Assembly (NCBI GenBank): GCA_963822485.1
Contig: CAWGHW010000034.1
Span: 1 to 64,000, forward strand
Direction of reading: 5' to 3'
Origin: DASUBV01 sp963822485
Lineage (GTDB): Bacteria > Actinomycetota > Actinomycetes > Streptosporangiales > Streptosporangiaceae
Length of the DNA stretch: 64,000 nucleotides
The number at the start of each line of letters is the position of its first letter. Position 1 is the stretch's first letter. A program made the translations under genes and the position numbers. Shown one piece after another: positions 52,482 to 61,145 of the stretch. Below the pieces are notes generated by a model. It was given only the letters and a program-made list of their open reading frames with translations, was not told the origin of the DNA and did no database searches.

Positions 52482-52733
52482 TCACGCGCGGCGGCGTACC
52501 CGGATCAGCCAGGCGACGCCGGCGCAGACGGCCCCGCCGCCCAGGCAGGCCACGGCCCGCCTCAGGTCGGGCCCGGTGGTCATGGTGCCCTGCAGCACGT
52601 GCGGCAGCTCTCCGTCGGCCACCAGGTACAGCAGGCCGATGATGATCGCGACCAGGCCGGCGATGCCCAGGAACATGGACACGCCTTCGCGCACGGCGTC
52701 GGCCAGCCGCCGGGTCACCCCCCCAGTGCTCAT
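52482..52733 (-). CDS. Small two-helix membrane protein (paralog of 51437-51721)
   Basis: 83 aa. Helices MFLGIAGLVAIIIGLLYLVA and LGGGAVCAGVAWLIRV flank the loop DGELPHVLQGTMTTGPDLRR. Same topology and LPHxL motif as the protein at 51437. Function unknown. Confidence 0.72.
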   Translation of the reverse strand: MSTGGVTRRLADAVREGVSMFLGIAGLVAIIIGLLYLVADGELPHVLQGTMTTGPDLRRAVACLGGGAVCAGVAWLIRVRRRA

Positions 52734-52817
52734 AGAGGTCTGGTTCCACGGCGGAGGAATGCCGAACGGTCACGCACCTTAAAGACCGGGTGATGAAACC
52801 GGGCCTAAGGTAAAGAG

Positions 52818-52856
52818 CGGTAGCCCGGCCCTCGCGCAGCGAGGGCCGGGCTACCG
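52818..52856. terminator. Strong terminator hairpin
   Basis: Perfect 18-bp stem (arms 52818-52835 and 52839-52856, left arm starts CGGTAGCCCGGCCC) with a 3-nt loop GCA, 23 nt beyond the VWA gene stop. Confidence 0.85.
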
Positions 52857-52878
52857 GGTGCTCACTGGGCGCTGGGGG

Positions 52879-54897
52879 CTACCGGCTGCCCTCGCGGCGG
52901 GTGCGCAGGAAGTCCCGCACGACGTACTCGCCCAGGCTCTCGGGCATGGCCCGCAGCACCCGGCCGCCGTTGCGCCGGGCCACCTCGTCCACGAACGCGG
53001 TCAGCCGCTCGTCGTCGGCGAGCATGAAGATGTTCATGGTCGCCTGGCGCCGGGTCATCTTGTCCACCTCGGCCAGGGTGAGCTCCAGGGTCTCCGGCGA
53101 CGGCGGCCAGTCGAACCAGTACTGGCCGTCCCGGCGCAGGTGGGCGGTGGGCTCGCCGTCGGTGATGACCAGCACCACCGGGTTGTGCTCGGGCCGCCGG
53201 TCCAGGAACCGGCCGGCCAGCACCAGCGCGTGGTGCAGGTTCGTGCCCTGGACCATGTCCCAGGTCAGCCCGGCCAGGTCCGTCTCGCGCAGTTCCCTGG
53301 CGTAGTTGGAGAAGCCGATGACCTGGATGGCGTCCTGCGGGTACTTGGTCCGGACCAGCGCGTGCAGGGCCAGCGCGGTCTGCTTGGCCGCGCCCCAGGT
53401 GCCGCGCAGCTCCATGGAGTAGGACAAGTCGACCAGCAGGCAGACCGCCGCGGTGGCGCGCCGCTCGGTCTCGCCGACCGCGAAGTCCGCTACCTCGAGC
53501 CGGACCCCCGGATGCCGCCCGGCGACCCCGCCTGCGGCCTCTCCCGTGGTCACCGGCCCCGGGTTGGGCGGGGTCGCGGTCATGCCGCCGCGCAGCAGGG
53601 CGTTGCGCACCGTCGCCGCGGCGTCGATGGGCTGCTCGTCGCCGAACTGCCAGGCCCGGGTGCTGCCGGTGAGCTCGCCGGCCTGCCCGGCGCTGCGCTG
53701 GTCGTGGTCGCCGGTGGCGCCCTCGGGCAGGTCGGCGAAGACCTTGCGCAGCGCGGTCTCGCCCAGCCGCCGGACGGCCTTGGGGGTGAGCTCCAGGCGG
53801 CCGTCGGTGCGCTGGAGGTAGCCCTGGCGTTCTAGCTCGCGCTCAATCTGGCGCAGCGCGTCCATGTCGTCCACGGCCTGCCGGCCCAGGGCCCGGCGGA
53901 CCGCGTCCTCGTCGACGTCGTCCAGGCGGGCGCCGGGGTAGTCCTGGCGCAGCGAGTCTTCCAGCTCGCCCAGGTCAGCCAGCTCGGCCAGGGCCGTGGT
54001 GGCGTCGCTCAGGCCCAGCGGCTCCTGACCGGACATCCGGGCCCGCGGCCAGCCCTCGGCGTCCAGATCCGGCCGCCGGGCCCGCAGGGCGCCCGCCAGC
54101 CGGGACATCTCGGCGGCCAGCCCCGCATCCTCCATGGCCTGGGACATCAGGTTGGACAGCTCGCCGCGCTGGTCCTCGCTGAGCGACTCGAGCAGCCGCT
54201 GCGCCGCCTGCATCCGGCGGACCAGCGAGTCGACCAGCTCCTCCAGGTTGGCCGGGGAGTCCGGGAACATATCCCCGTACTCGGCCATGAAGTCGTCGAA
54301 GTCCTGCTGCTCGTGCTCGCCCCGCGCGTCGTCCTCGAGCATCTGGGTGAGCGAGGACATCATGTCCTTGACCCGCTGCATGGCCTGCTGGTCGGGCTGG
54401 TTCAGGCTCTGCTTCATGCCCTGGAACTGGCTGTCCAGGATCTCCCGCCGCAGCAGGTCCTTGAGCTCTTCGAACGTCTGCCGGGCCGTCGCCGACTGCC
54501 AGTCGTAGTCCGACAGCTGCCGGATCGCGCGAGAGGTGTCGGACGGCACCGAGTCCAGCTCGTCCTCGCGCATCCGCGCGGTGTCGCTGGGATCGGGGAA
54601 CAGCTCGGCCCGCTCCTCGCCGATCGCCTTGTCCAGCATGGCCCGGACCTGCTCGAGCACGCCGTCCAGGCGGCCGCGGTTGCGTACCTCGCGCTGCCGC
54701 TCGCGCACCCGGCGCAGCATGTCGTCCAGGCCGCGGTGCCCGGACATGCCCTGGCGGAGCAGGTCGCGCAGCGCCGCGGCCGGGTCGGTGCCTTCCAGCA
54801 CCGACTCGCCCAGCGCGTCGACCGCTCCCCGGACGTCGTAGGGCGGCTCCAGCGGATCTGGTCCGCCGGTGTAGGGCCCGTAACGATAACCACTCAT
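52879..54897 (-). CDS. VWA-domain protein of a MoxR/VWA (ChlI/ChlD-like) pair
   Basis: 672 aa. The first 430 residues are charged helix-rich (VRERQREVRNRGRLDGVLEQ, QQDFDDFMAEYGDMFPDSP). The C-terminal 190 residues are a von Willebrand A domain with an intact MIDAS: VDLSYSMELRG (Asp490, Ser492, Ser494), plus VIGFSNYARELRETD and VLVITDGEPTAH. Such proteins are targets or adaptors of the MoxR ATPase encoded just upstream, and the pairs assemble or load metals/cofactors into enzymes. The 24-nt gap to the ATPase gene implies co-expression. Confidence 0.88.
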   Translation of the reverse strand: MSGYRYGPYTGGPDPLEPPYDVRGAVDALGESVLEGTDPAAALRDLLRQGMSGHRGLDDMLRRVRERQREVRNRGRLDGVLEQVRAMLDKAIGEERAELFPDPSDTARMREDELDSVPSDTSRAIRQLSDYDWQSATARQTFEELKDLLRREILDSQFQGMKQSLNQPDQQAMQRVKDMMSSLTQMLEDDARGEHEQQDFDDFMAEYGDMFPDSPANLEELVDSLVRRMQAAQRLLESLSEDQRGELSNLMSQAMEDAGLAAEMSRLAGALRARRPDLDAEGWPRARMSGQEPLGLSDATTALAELADLGELEDSLRQDYPGARLDDVDEDAVRRALGRQAVDDMDALRQIERELERQGYLQRTDGRLELTPKAVRRLGETALRKVFADLPEGATGDHDQRSAGQAGELTGSTRAWQFGDEQPIDAAATVRNALLRGGMTATPPNPGPVTTGEAAGGVAGRHPGVRLEVADFAVGETERRATAAVCLLVDLSYSMELRGTWGAAKQTALALHALVRTKYPQDAIQVIGFSNYARELRETDLAGLTWDMVQGTNLHHALVLAGRFLDRRPEHNPVVLVITDGEPTAHLRRDGQYWFDWPPSPETLELTLAEVDKMTRRQATMNIFMLADDERLTAFVDEVARRNGGRVLRAMPESLGEYVVRDFLRTRREGSR

Positions 54898-54921
54898 GGG
54901 TAAGCCCTCTCGCCCCGCTGC

Positions 54922-56406
54922 TCAGGTCCGGTAGACGGCGCCGCCGTCAAGGGAGTCCTTGGACAGGCGGCGCATCAGGTACAGGCCCTCGAGCGCGAAC
55001 TCCAGGGCCGCCGCGGCCTGGCCGGGGGACTCGCCGCCCATGTCCAGCCGCTCCATGACCTTGGCCAGGCCGGGGACCTCGCCGATCCGGCGCAGCAGCT
55101 CCGCTGCCGGGAGCAGGTCGCCGGTCTCGACGATGCCGCCCTCGGCGAACCGGGTCAGCAGGCCGCTCAGGTCGGCGTTGCCCAGCGCGCCGCGGAAGGT
55201 CTCGGCGGTGGCCCGGCGCAGCAGGTGGTCGAGCACCTCCTGCTCCCGGCCCTCCTCGCTGACCTCGAACTCCACCTTGCCGCGCAGCGTGCCGACGATG
55301 GCGGGCAGGTCGCAGACCCTGGCCACGGCCCGGTCCTCGCCGCTGATCGCGGCCCGCCGGACCGCGGACGCGGCCACCGCCTCGGCGGCGGCGATCGCGA
55401 ACCGGGCTGACACGCCGGACCGGGAGTCGACCGCGGGCGAGGCCCGCACCAGCCGGGTGAACCGGGCGATGACCTGGATGAGGTGCTCGGGCAGCACGGC
55501 GGCGGGGTCGGTGACCGAGCCCAGCCCGTCCCGCCAGGCCACCTGGGCCTCCTGGCGGATCAGCGCCAGCTCGGCCTCCAGCGAGACCGGGTAGTGGGTC
55601 CGGATCTCGGCGCCGAACCGGTCCTTGAGCGGGGTGATGATCCGGCCCCGGCTGGTGTAGTCCTCCGGGTTGGCACTGGCCACCAGGACCAGGTCCAGCG
55701 GCAGCCGCAGCGAGTAGCCGCGCACGCCGATGTCCCGCTCCTCCAGCACGTTCAGCAGTGAGACCTGGATGCGCTCGGCCAGGTCAGGGAGCTCGTTCAG
55801 GCAGAAGACACCGCGGTTGGTGCGCGGCACCAGGCCGTAGTGGATGGTCTCCGGGTCGCCCAGGGTCCGGCCCTCGGCCACCTTGACCGGGTCGATGTCG
55901 CCGACCAGGTCGCCGACGCTGGTGTCCGGCGTGGCCAGCTTCTCGCCGTAGCGGTCGCTGCGGTGGCGCCAGGTGATGGCCAGGTCCTCGCCCTGCTCGG
56001 CGGCCAGCCGCCGGCAGCGCGCGCAGGCCGGGGCGAACGGGTGGTCGTTGATCTCGCAGCCCGCCACGGCGGGGGTCCACTCGTCCAGCAGCAGGACGAG
56101 CGTGCGGATCAGGCGGGTCTTGCCCTGGCCGCGCTCGCCCAGCAGGATCACGTCGTGGCCGGCGATGATGGCCCGTTCCAGGTGCGGAAGCACAGTCTGG
56201 CCGAAGCCGATGATGCCGGGAAACGCGTCCTCGCCGGCGCGCAGGGCGGCCAGCAGGTTCTCGCGCATCTCCTCCTTGACGCTCCGGAGCTCGTGCCCGC
56301 TGGCACGCAGCTCGCGCACGGTGGCGGCGGGCGGCGGGGCTGTCCGCGAGGTGGTTGACGTCGACTGCGGGGCTGATGAGTGAGACTGACTCGTAGGCTG
56401 CACCAT
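54922..56406 (-). CDS. MoxR/ChlI-like AAA+ ATPase
   Basis: 494 aa. The Ser/Thr/Pro-rich N-terminus (1-28) is disordered. Walker A at 90-97 (GERGQGKTR), Walker B-like GVFCLNELPDLAERIQVSLL, sensor 1 VLVASANPEDYTSRGRIITP, and the AAA lid further on. An insertion HPFAPACARCRRLAAEQGED carries a Cys pair (possible metal knuckle) as in the Mg-chelatase-like group. It acts with the downstream VWA protein. Not a chlorophyll enzyme here, since no chelatase H subunit is present in the window. Confidence 0.88.
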   Translation of the reverse strand: MVQPTSQSHSSAPQSTSTTSRTAPPPAATVRELRASGHELRSVKEEMRENLLAALRAGEDAFPGIIGFGQTVLPHLERAIIAGHDVILLGERGQGKTRLIRTLVLLLDEWTPAVAGCEINDHPFAPACARCRRLAAEQGEDLAITWRHRSDRYGEKLATPDTSVGDLVGDIDPVKVAEGRTLGDPETIHYGLVPRTNRGVFCLNELPDLAERIQVSLLNVLEERDIGVRGYSLRLPLDLVLVASANPEDYTSRGRIITPLKDRFGAEIRTHYPVSLEAELALIRQEAQVAWRDGLGSVTDPAAVLPEHLIQVIARFTRLVRASPAVDSRSGVSARFAIAAAEAVAASAVRRAAISGEDRAVARVCDLPAIVGTLRGKVEFEVSEEGREQEVLDHLLRRATAETFRGALGNADLSGLLTRFAEGGIVETGDLLPAAELLRRIGEVPGLAKVMERLDMGGESPGQAAAALEFALEGLYLMRRLSKDSLDGGAVYRT

Positions 56407-56454
56407 TCGACACTATGTCGATGACGGCCAGCCGCGCACATCAGGGAGGCACGG

Positions 56455-57414
56455 GTGGGCGACACGCGCTGGGCGCTGGCGGTCGATGTCGGCGGGACCA
56501 AGCTGGCGGCCGGGGTGGTAGATCAGGGCGGTCGTCTGGTCACCTGGGCCCGGACGCCGACTCCCGCCGGCCTGGACGCGGAGCAGGTATGGCGGACGCT
56601 GGAAGCCCTTTTCACCTCTGTTATGGAAAAATCAGGCATTCCCGAAGCTGAGCTGGCCGGCGTGGGCTGCGGCTGCGGCGGGCCCATGGAGTGGCCGGCC
56701 GGCCGGGTATCGCCGCTGAACTTGCCGGCCTGGCGGGGGTTTCCCCTCCGGGACCGGCTGACCGAGCGGCTGCCGGGGCTGCCGGTGCGGGTGCACAACG
56801 ACGCGATCTGCCTGGCCGCGGCCGAGCACTGGCGGGGGGCGGGCCGGGGCCGGTCCAACATGCTCGGCATGGTGGTCTCGACCGGGGTCGGCGGCGGGCT
56901 GATCCTGGACGGCAAGCTGGTCAGCGGGGCGTCGGGGAACGCCGGCCACATCGGGCACATCGTGGTGGACCCGAGCGACGACGGGCCGCCGTGCGGCTGC
57001 GGCGGGCGCGGCTGCGCCGAGGCCATCGCCAGGGGCCCGGCGCTGGCGCAGTGGGCGCGGGCGCAGGGCTGGCGGCCGGGCCAGGACGACGCGACGGCCA
57101 GGGACCTGGCCGATGACGCGGCGCACGGCCACCCGGTGGGCCTGGCCGCCATGAGCCGCGCGGGCCGCGCCCTGGGCCTGGCCATCGCGTCGGCGGCCAG
57201 CCTGTGCGACCTGGAGGTGGTCACGGTGGGTGGCGGGGTCTCGCAGGCCGGGCCGCTGCTGTTCGAGCCGCTGGCGCAGACGCTGCGGGTGCACGCCCGG
57301 CTCGACTTCACCCGGCACCTCCAGGTGGTGCCCGCGGCGCTCGGGCAGAGCGCCGGCCTGATCGGCGCGGCGGCTCTCATCCTGGCTGCCGAGCGCTACT
57401 GGACGCCCGACTGA
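56455..57414 (+). CDS. ROK-family sugar kinase (glucokinase-like)
   Basis: 319 aa from GTG 56455. ATP loop ALAVDVGGTKLAAGVVD; sugar site VRVHNDAICLAAAEHWRGAG; second phosphate loop GMVVSTGVGGGLILDGKL; zinc motif CGCGGRGCAEAIA (Cys180, Cys182, Cys187). No N-terminal helix-turn-helix, so it is a kinase and not a ROK repressor. Phosphorylates glucose or a related hexose with ATP. Divergent from the AAA+ gene. Confidence 0.92.
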   Translation: MGDTRWALAVDVGGTKLAAGVVDQGGRLVTWARTPTPAGLDAEQVWRTLEALFTSVMEKSGIPEAELAGVGCGCGGPMEWPAGRVSPLNLPAWRGFPLRDRLTERLPGLPVRVHNDAICLAAAEHWRGAGRGRSNMLGMVVSTGVGGGLILDGKLVSGASGNAGHIGHIVVDPSDDGPPCGCGGRGCAEAIARGPALAQWARAQGWRPGQDDATARDLADDAAHGHPVGLAAMSRAGRALGLAIASAASLCDLEVVTVGGGVSQAGPLLFEPLAQTLRVHARLDFTRHLQVVPAALGQSAGLIGAAALILAAERYWTPD

Positions 57415-57444
57415 GCTACCGCGCGGTCGTGCCACACTTCAGGC

Positions 57445-58662
57445 ATGACCACCACTGCACCGGTGAGCACCGACGACGTGGTCGCTGCCGCCGGCGTGCT
57501 GCGCGGCACCATCCGCCAGACGCTCATGCTGCCCTCCCGCGCCCTGTCCGAGCTGGTCGGCGGGCCGGTCTACCTTAAGTGCGAGAACCTCCAGCGGACC
57601 GGCTCGTTCAAGGTCCGCGGCGCCTACATCCGCATTGCCCGGCTGACCGACTCCGAACGAGCGCGCGGCGTGGTGGCGGCCAGCGCGGGCAACCACGCCC
57701 AGGGGGTGGCTCTGGCCGCCTCGGCGCTGGGCACCAGGGCGACGGTGGTCATGCCCGTGGGCGCCCCGCTGCCCAAGGTCGCCGCGACTCGCGGCTATGG
57801 CGCCGACGTCGTCCTGCACGGCACCTGCGTGGAGGATGCCCTGGCCAGGGCGCAGGAGCTGGCCCTGGAGACCGGGTCGATCTTCATCCACCCGTTCGAC
57901 CACCCGGACGTGATCGCCGGCCAGGGCACGGTCGGCCTGGAGATCGCCGACCAGTGCCCGGAGGTGCGCACGATCGCGGTCCCGGTGGGCGGCGGCGGGC
58001 TGGCCGCGGGCATCGCGGTGGCGGCCAGCACCCGGCTGCCGGCGGCCCGGCTGATCGGCGTGCAGGCCGATGCGGTGGCGCCGATGCCCGGCTCGCTGGC
58101 GGCCGGCCATCCGGTGAGCGTCACCGGCGGCGCCACCATGGCCGACGGCATCGCGGTGGCCCGGCCCGGCGACCTGACCACGGCCATCCTGGCCGGGCTG
58201 TCCGCGCAGGTGGTCTCGGTCTCGGAGGAGAACCTGTCCCGCGGCCTGCTGCTGTGCCTGGAGCGGGCCAAGCAGCTGGTCGAGCCCGCCGGGGCGGCGG
58301 GCGTGGCGGCCATGCTGGAGCACCCGGCGCTGTTCGTGCCGCCGGTGGTGGTGGTGCTGTCGGGCGGCAACATCGACCCGCTGCTGCTGGCCAAGGTGCT
58401 GCGGCACGGGCTGTCGGCGGCCGGCCGGTACCTGGCCTTCCGGTGCCGGCTCCCGGACCGGCCCGGGGCGCTGGCCACCCTGCTGTCCGAGCTGGCCGGG
58501 CTGGGCACCAACGTGATCGAGGTACTGCACGAGCGGGGCGCCGCCGACCTGCACGTGGACGAGGCCGAGGTCATGCTCCAGGTCGAGACGCGCGGCCCGG
58601 AGCACTGCGACACGGTGATCACGCAGCTCCGCAAGGGCGGCTACACGCTGATCTTCAGCTAA
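57445..58662 (+). CDS. ilvA: Threonine ammonia-lyase
   Basis: 405 aa. PLP Lys56 in RTGSFKVRGAYIRIA; glycine loop VPVGGGGLAAGIAVAAS; SGGNIDPLLL. C-terminal ACT-like domain from about 330 (LAFRCRLPDRPGALATLLSE). The length and single ACT domain fit the TdcB/IlvA short form. Deaminates threonine to 2-oxobutanoate, feeding isoleucine synthesis or catabolism. Stands alone, 30 nt after the ROK gene. Confidence 0.92.
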   Translation: MTTTAPVSTDDVVAAAGVLRGTIRQTLMLPSRALSELVGGPVYLKCENLQRTGSFKVRGAYIRIARLTDSERARGVVAASAGNHAQGVALAASALGTRATVVMPVGAPLPKVAATRGYGADVVLHGTCVEDALARAQELALETGSIFIHPFDHPDVIAGQGTVGLEIADQCPEVRTIAVPVGGGGLAAGIAVAASTRLPAARLIGVQADAVAPMPGSLAAGHPVSVTGGATMADGIAVARPGDLTTAILAGLSAQVVSVSEENLSRGLLLCLERAKQLVEPAGAAGVAAMLEHPALFVPPVVVVLSGGNIDPLLLAKVLRHGLSAAGRYLAFRCRLPDRPGALATLLSELAGLGTNVIEVLHERGAADLHVDEAEVMLQVETRGPEHCDTVITQLRKGGYTLIFS

Positions 58663-58687
58663 CCCGGGCTTCAGCCAACCTGGTGGC

Positions 58688-59926
58688 CTAGTGCCGGGAA
58701 CCGCCGTTGTGCTGGGGCCGCTCCAGCACCGCGATCCGGGAGGCCACCCCGTCCAGGTCCGCCCAGCAGGCCTGGAGGTGGCGGCCCGGGCCCGCTGCTG
58801 GACCGGGAGCGAAGCCAGTGCGGCCGTTCAGGATCCGGGTGTTGTCCAGGATGAGGCAGTGGCCGGGCCGCAGCGCCAGCGTGAGCGTCAGCGCCGGGTC
58901 GTCGACCAGCCGCGCGAACGACCGGTAGGCGTCGTAGAAGGCCACGATCTGGCCGGTCGCACCCAGCAGCGGCGCCAGGTGGCTGCGGTCGAACCTGATC
59001 TCGCGGATCCGGCCGCCCGGGTCCAGGCTGATCACCGGGTGGGTGGCCCGCATCTCGACCTGTTCGTCGGCGCGGGCGAAGGTGACGGCGGTGCCGGTCA
59101 GCACGGCGAACGCGGCCGGGTCGCGGGCCCGGAGCGTGGCCGCGGCGAAGAAGCCGTCGACCAGGGTCGACTCGCCGCCCTCAGCCGCGGCGGTCAGGCA
59201 GCCCAGCACCTTGACCGTCAGCAGCGGATCCCGGAACGGGGCGGACGAGCAGGCCGGTATTGGCCGGCTGGTGGAGGCCTCGGATGGGGGCGACGCCCCG
59301 ACCCGGACCTCGGCCACCCGGCCCCGCTCGGTATCCCGGACCACGCCCAGGGTCTGGGCCACGGCCAGCACCGCGCCGGGTTCGGGCGGCATGCCGGCCA
59401 GCAGCACGAAGCCGTCGCGCAGCACGGCCCGCAGGCAGGCCTGCCGGTGCGCGGGATCGGACTGGTAGAGCGGCCAGGAGCCCAGCGGCAGCGCACCGCA
59501 GATGACGGCGGTGTCCCATAGGTGCTTGGCGTCCTCGCTGCGGCCGTCCTCGGCCGCCGGGCCAGTGCCGGACCGGGCCGGCGGCGGCCGGACCGGCGGC
59601 TGGGACCGCTGGCGCGGCACCGGGGCGGGCCGGAACTGGTCCAGCCAGCGGGCGTCGTACACGCTGTGATGCCGGTCCGGGGCGAACTCGATCTCGATCC
59701 GGTGGCCGCGTCGATGCACTGCCGCGATGGAGACGCGCTCGGACAGGTCGGTGATGCTGGTCAGCCGGGCCCGGCTGCCGGGGTCTCGGCATTCGGCGCA
59801 GCCGCAGTTATCGCGCAGCCAGATGGCCGGCAGCCCGAGTAGGGGATCATCGGCCCCGCCCGGAGGCCGTCTGGAGTCCTTGGAACGCTTCCGGCGCTCC
59901 GGCGAGCCGTCCGCTTGCTCAGCCAT
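58688..59926 (-). CDS. TauD/gamma-butyrobetaine-dioxygenase-like protein lacking the iron ligands
   Basis: 412 aa. A DUF971-type N-terminal domain (LPAIWLRDNCGCAECRDPGS, with a Cys cluster for zinc) is joined to a TauD-like jelly roll, the architecture of gamma-butyrobetaine/trimethyllysine dioxygenases. The iron site is absent. Where the family has HTDNPYRD the sequence reads CSSAPFRD, and the distal His of LHGRTAF reads LNGRTGF, so His, Asp and His become Cys, Ser and Asn. The 2-oxoglutarate arginine region (NGRTGFAPG) remains. A pseudoenzyme, or use of another chemistry, is therefore likely. The N-terminal 28 residues are basic and disordered. Confidence 0.8.
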   Translation of the reverse strand: MAEQADGSPERRKRSKDSRRPPGGADDPLLGLPAIWLRDNCGCAECRDPGSRARLTSITDLSERVSIAAVHRRGHRIEIEFAPDRHHSVYDARWLDQFRPAPVPRQRSQPPVRPPPARSGTGPAAEDGRSEDAKHLWDTAVICGALPLGSWPLYQSDPAHRQACLRAVLRDGFVLLAGMPPEPGAVLAVAQTLGVVRDTERGRVAEVRVGASPPSEASTSRPIPACSSAPFRDPLLTVKVLGCLTAAAEGGESTLVDGFFAAATLRARDPAAFAVLTGTAVTFARADEQVEMRATHPVISLDPGGRIREIRFDRSHLAPLLGATGQIVAFYDAYRSFARLVDDPALTLTLALRPGHCLILDNTRILNGRTGFAPGPAAGPGRHLQACWADLDGVASRIAVLERPQHNGGSRH

Positions 59927-60355
59927 GCCGTCATCCCCGCTGTTGACGGCCAGCAGCAGTGCCCCACCGGCCTCACGCCAGCCGCTGCTACCGGTCCTGA
60001 TGCGCCCAGAAGTTAGTAAGGGTTGGTCCCTAACGTCAAGGTAAGTAGAGAAATTTCGCGAGCAATTGCGTCGTGCACGCCCGTAAATCTGTGCATAAGT
60101 CTCTCTGAGTCACAGGAGTTGACACACGCATCGAGCAAGCTGACCGGTTCACCGGTCAAGCGATCCGATCGATGCTAGTGTTAACTCTGCGGGGTCGAGC
60201 AACCCCGTGGTGTTACGGGTCAGGCATGACCGACAAGTCGGGCTTGTAGAGGAGTGGCAGGCCGCGAGGTGGGCGACGACGGTCGCCGAGGCACCACCCG
60301 CGCCGCCCGTGCCCGACGGCCTGACCCGGGCCGAGGCGGGATTTGGGGGCCTGAC
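59927..60355. other. Non-coding region upstream of the TauD-like gene
   Basis: An AT-richer stretch around 60010-60130 probably holds the promoter of the minus-strand gene. A perfect inverted repeat TGACCGGTTCACCGGTCA (60141-60158, 7-4-7) is a candidate operator. No gene is supported. Confidence 0.5.
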
Positions 60356-60667
60356 ATGGGCATGCGCTGGGAGCCGCCCGAAACATCGGCAGGCGGGTAC
60401 GGCAGCTCGCCGCCGCTCTACCGGCCGAGGCACGCGGCCCGGCCCCGACTGCTGCGCGCGCTGCACCGATCCTCGCGGCCGCGGCTGCCCGCGCCCGCAC
60501 CGGACCTGGTGCCGCTGCCGCCGCTGCCCCGCACCGGCCCGGCTGGGCGAGTCTGGGCGGCCACCCTGCCCGTCGGCCGGGCCCGCCTGAGCCACCAGGC
60601 CCAGCGCCGGCGGTTCTTATCCGCGACGGGCCCGGCTCGTGGCCAGTTGCCCGTCGTAACCCGATGA
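60356..60667 (+). CDS. Possible small basic Pro/Arg-rich protein
   Basis: 103 aa from ATG 60356, with GGGGG 8 nt upstream. Composition is dominated by Arg, Pro, Leu and Ala (MGMRWEPPETSAGGYGSSPP; LYRPRHAARPRLLRALHRSS). No domain. It sits just before the GntR gene. Codon pattern is ambiguous, so this may not be real. Confidence 0.3.
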   Translation: MGMRWEPPETSAGGYGSSPPLYRPRHAARPRLLRALHRSSRPRLPAPAPDLVPLPPLPRTGPAGRVWAATLPVGRARLSHQAQRRRFLSATGPARGQLPVVTR

Positions 60668-60695
60668 CGGCGCCGCGCTACTGTACGCTCCGGGC

Positions 60696-61130
60696 ATGAC
60701 AGTGGAACCAGCCTCGGGCTGGCCGCTCTCGGCACAACTGGCACAGGTCCTGCGCGAGCTGATCAATTCCGGCCAGCTCGCGGCGGGCGACCGGGTCCCT
60801 GGCGAGATCGACCTGGCCCGTGAGCACGGCGTCTCGCGCGATACCGCGCAGCGCGCCCTGGCCGCCCTCGCGGAAGAGGGCCTGATCATCCGCCGTCGGG
60901 GAGTGGCCTCCATCGTCGCCCCCACCGAGCCGGTCCGCGAGGTCCGGGTCGAGCCGGGCACGCGGATCTCGGCCCGCCTGCCGACGGCCGCGGAGCGCGA
61001 GCTCGCGCGGGTCGGCCGCTGGGTTCCGCTGCTGGCGGTGGCCGTGCCGGGCTGGCCGGAGAAGCTGTACCCGGCCGACCGGGTGGTCGTGGTGGTGCCG
61101 ACCGAGGACGACGCCCCCGCCCGTGACTAG
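60696..61130 (+). CDS. GntR-family transcriptional regulator, short form
   Basis: 144 aa. The winged-helix is complete: PLSAQLAQVLRELINSGQLA, GDRVPGEIDLAREHGVSRDT, AQRALAALAEEGLIIRRRG. The C-terminal part (about 65 residues) is too short for a usual effector domain. It resembles short YtrA-like or plasmid-type GntR proteins but without a clear ligand pocket. Target unknown; the convergent neighbour is hppD. Confidence 0.85.
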   Translation: MTVEPASGWPLSAQLAQVLRELINSGQLAAGDRVPGEIDLAREHGVSRDTAQRALAALAEEGLIIRRRGVASIVAPTEPVREVRVEPGTRISARLPTAAERELARVGRWVPLLAVAVPGWPEKLYPADRVVVVVPTEDDAPARD

Positions 61131-61145
61131 CTGACCAACTCCGGT

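Noticed and set aside
52879..56406. Magnesium/cobalt chelatase subunits for tetrapyrrole synthesis
   Set aside because: The pair is MoxR/VWA-like, but no large chelatase subunit or cobalamin gene is present, so a specific chelatase role is not supported.
60207..60590. Alternative gene overlapping the small Pro/Arg-rich frame
   Set aside because: Cys/Arg/Pro-rich translation without a domain and with a weak start.
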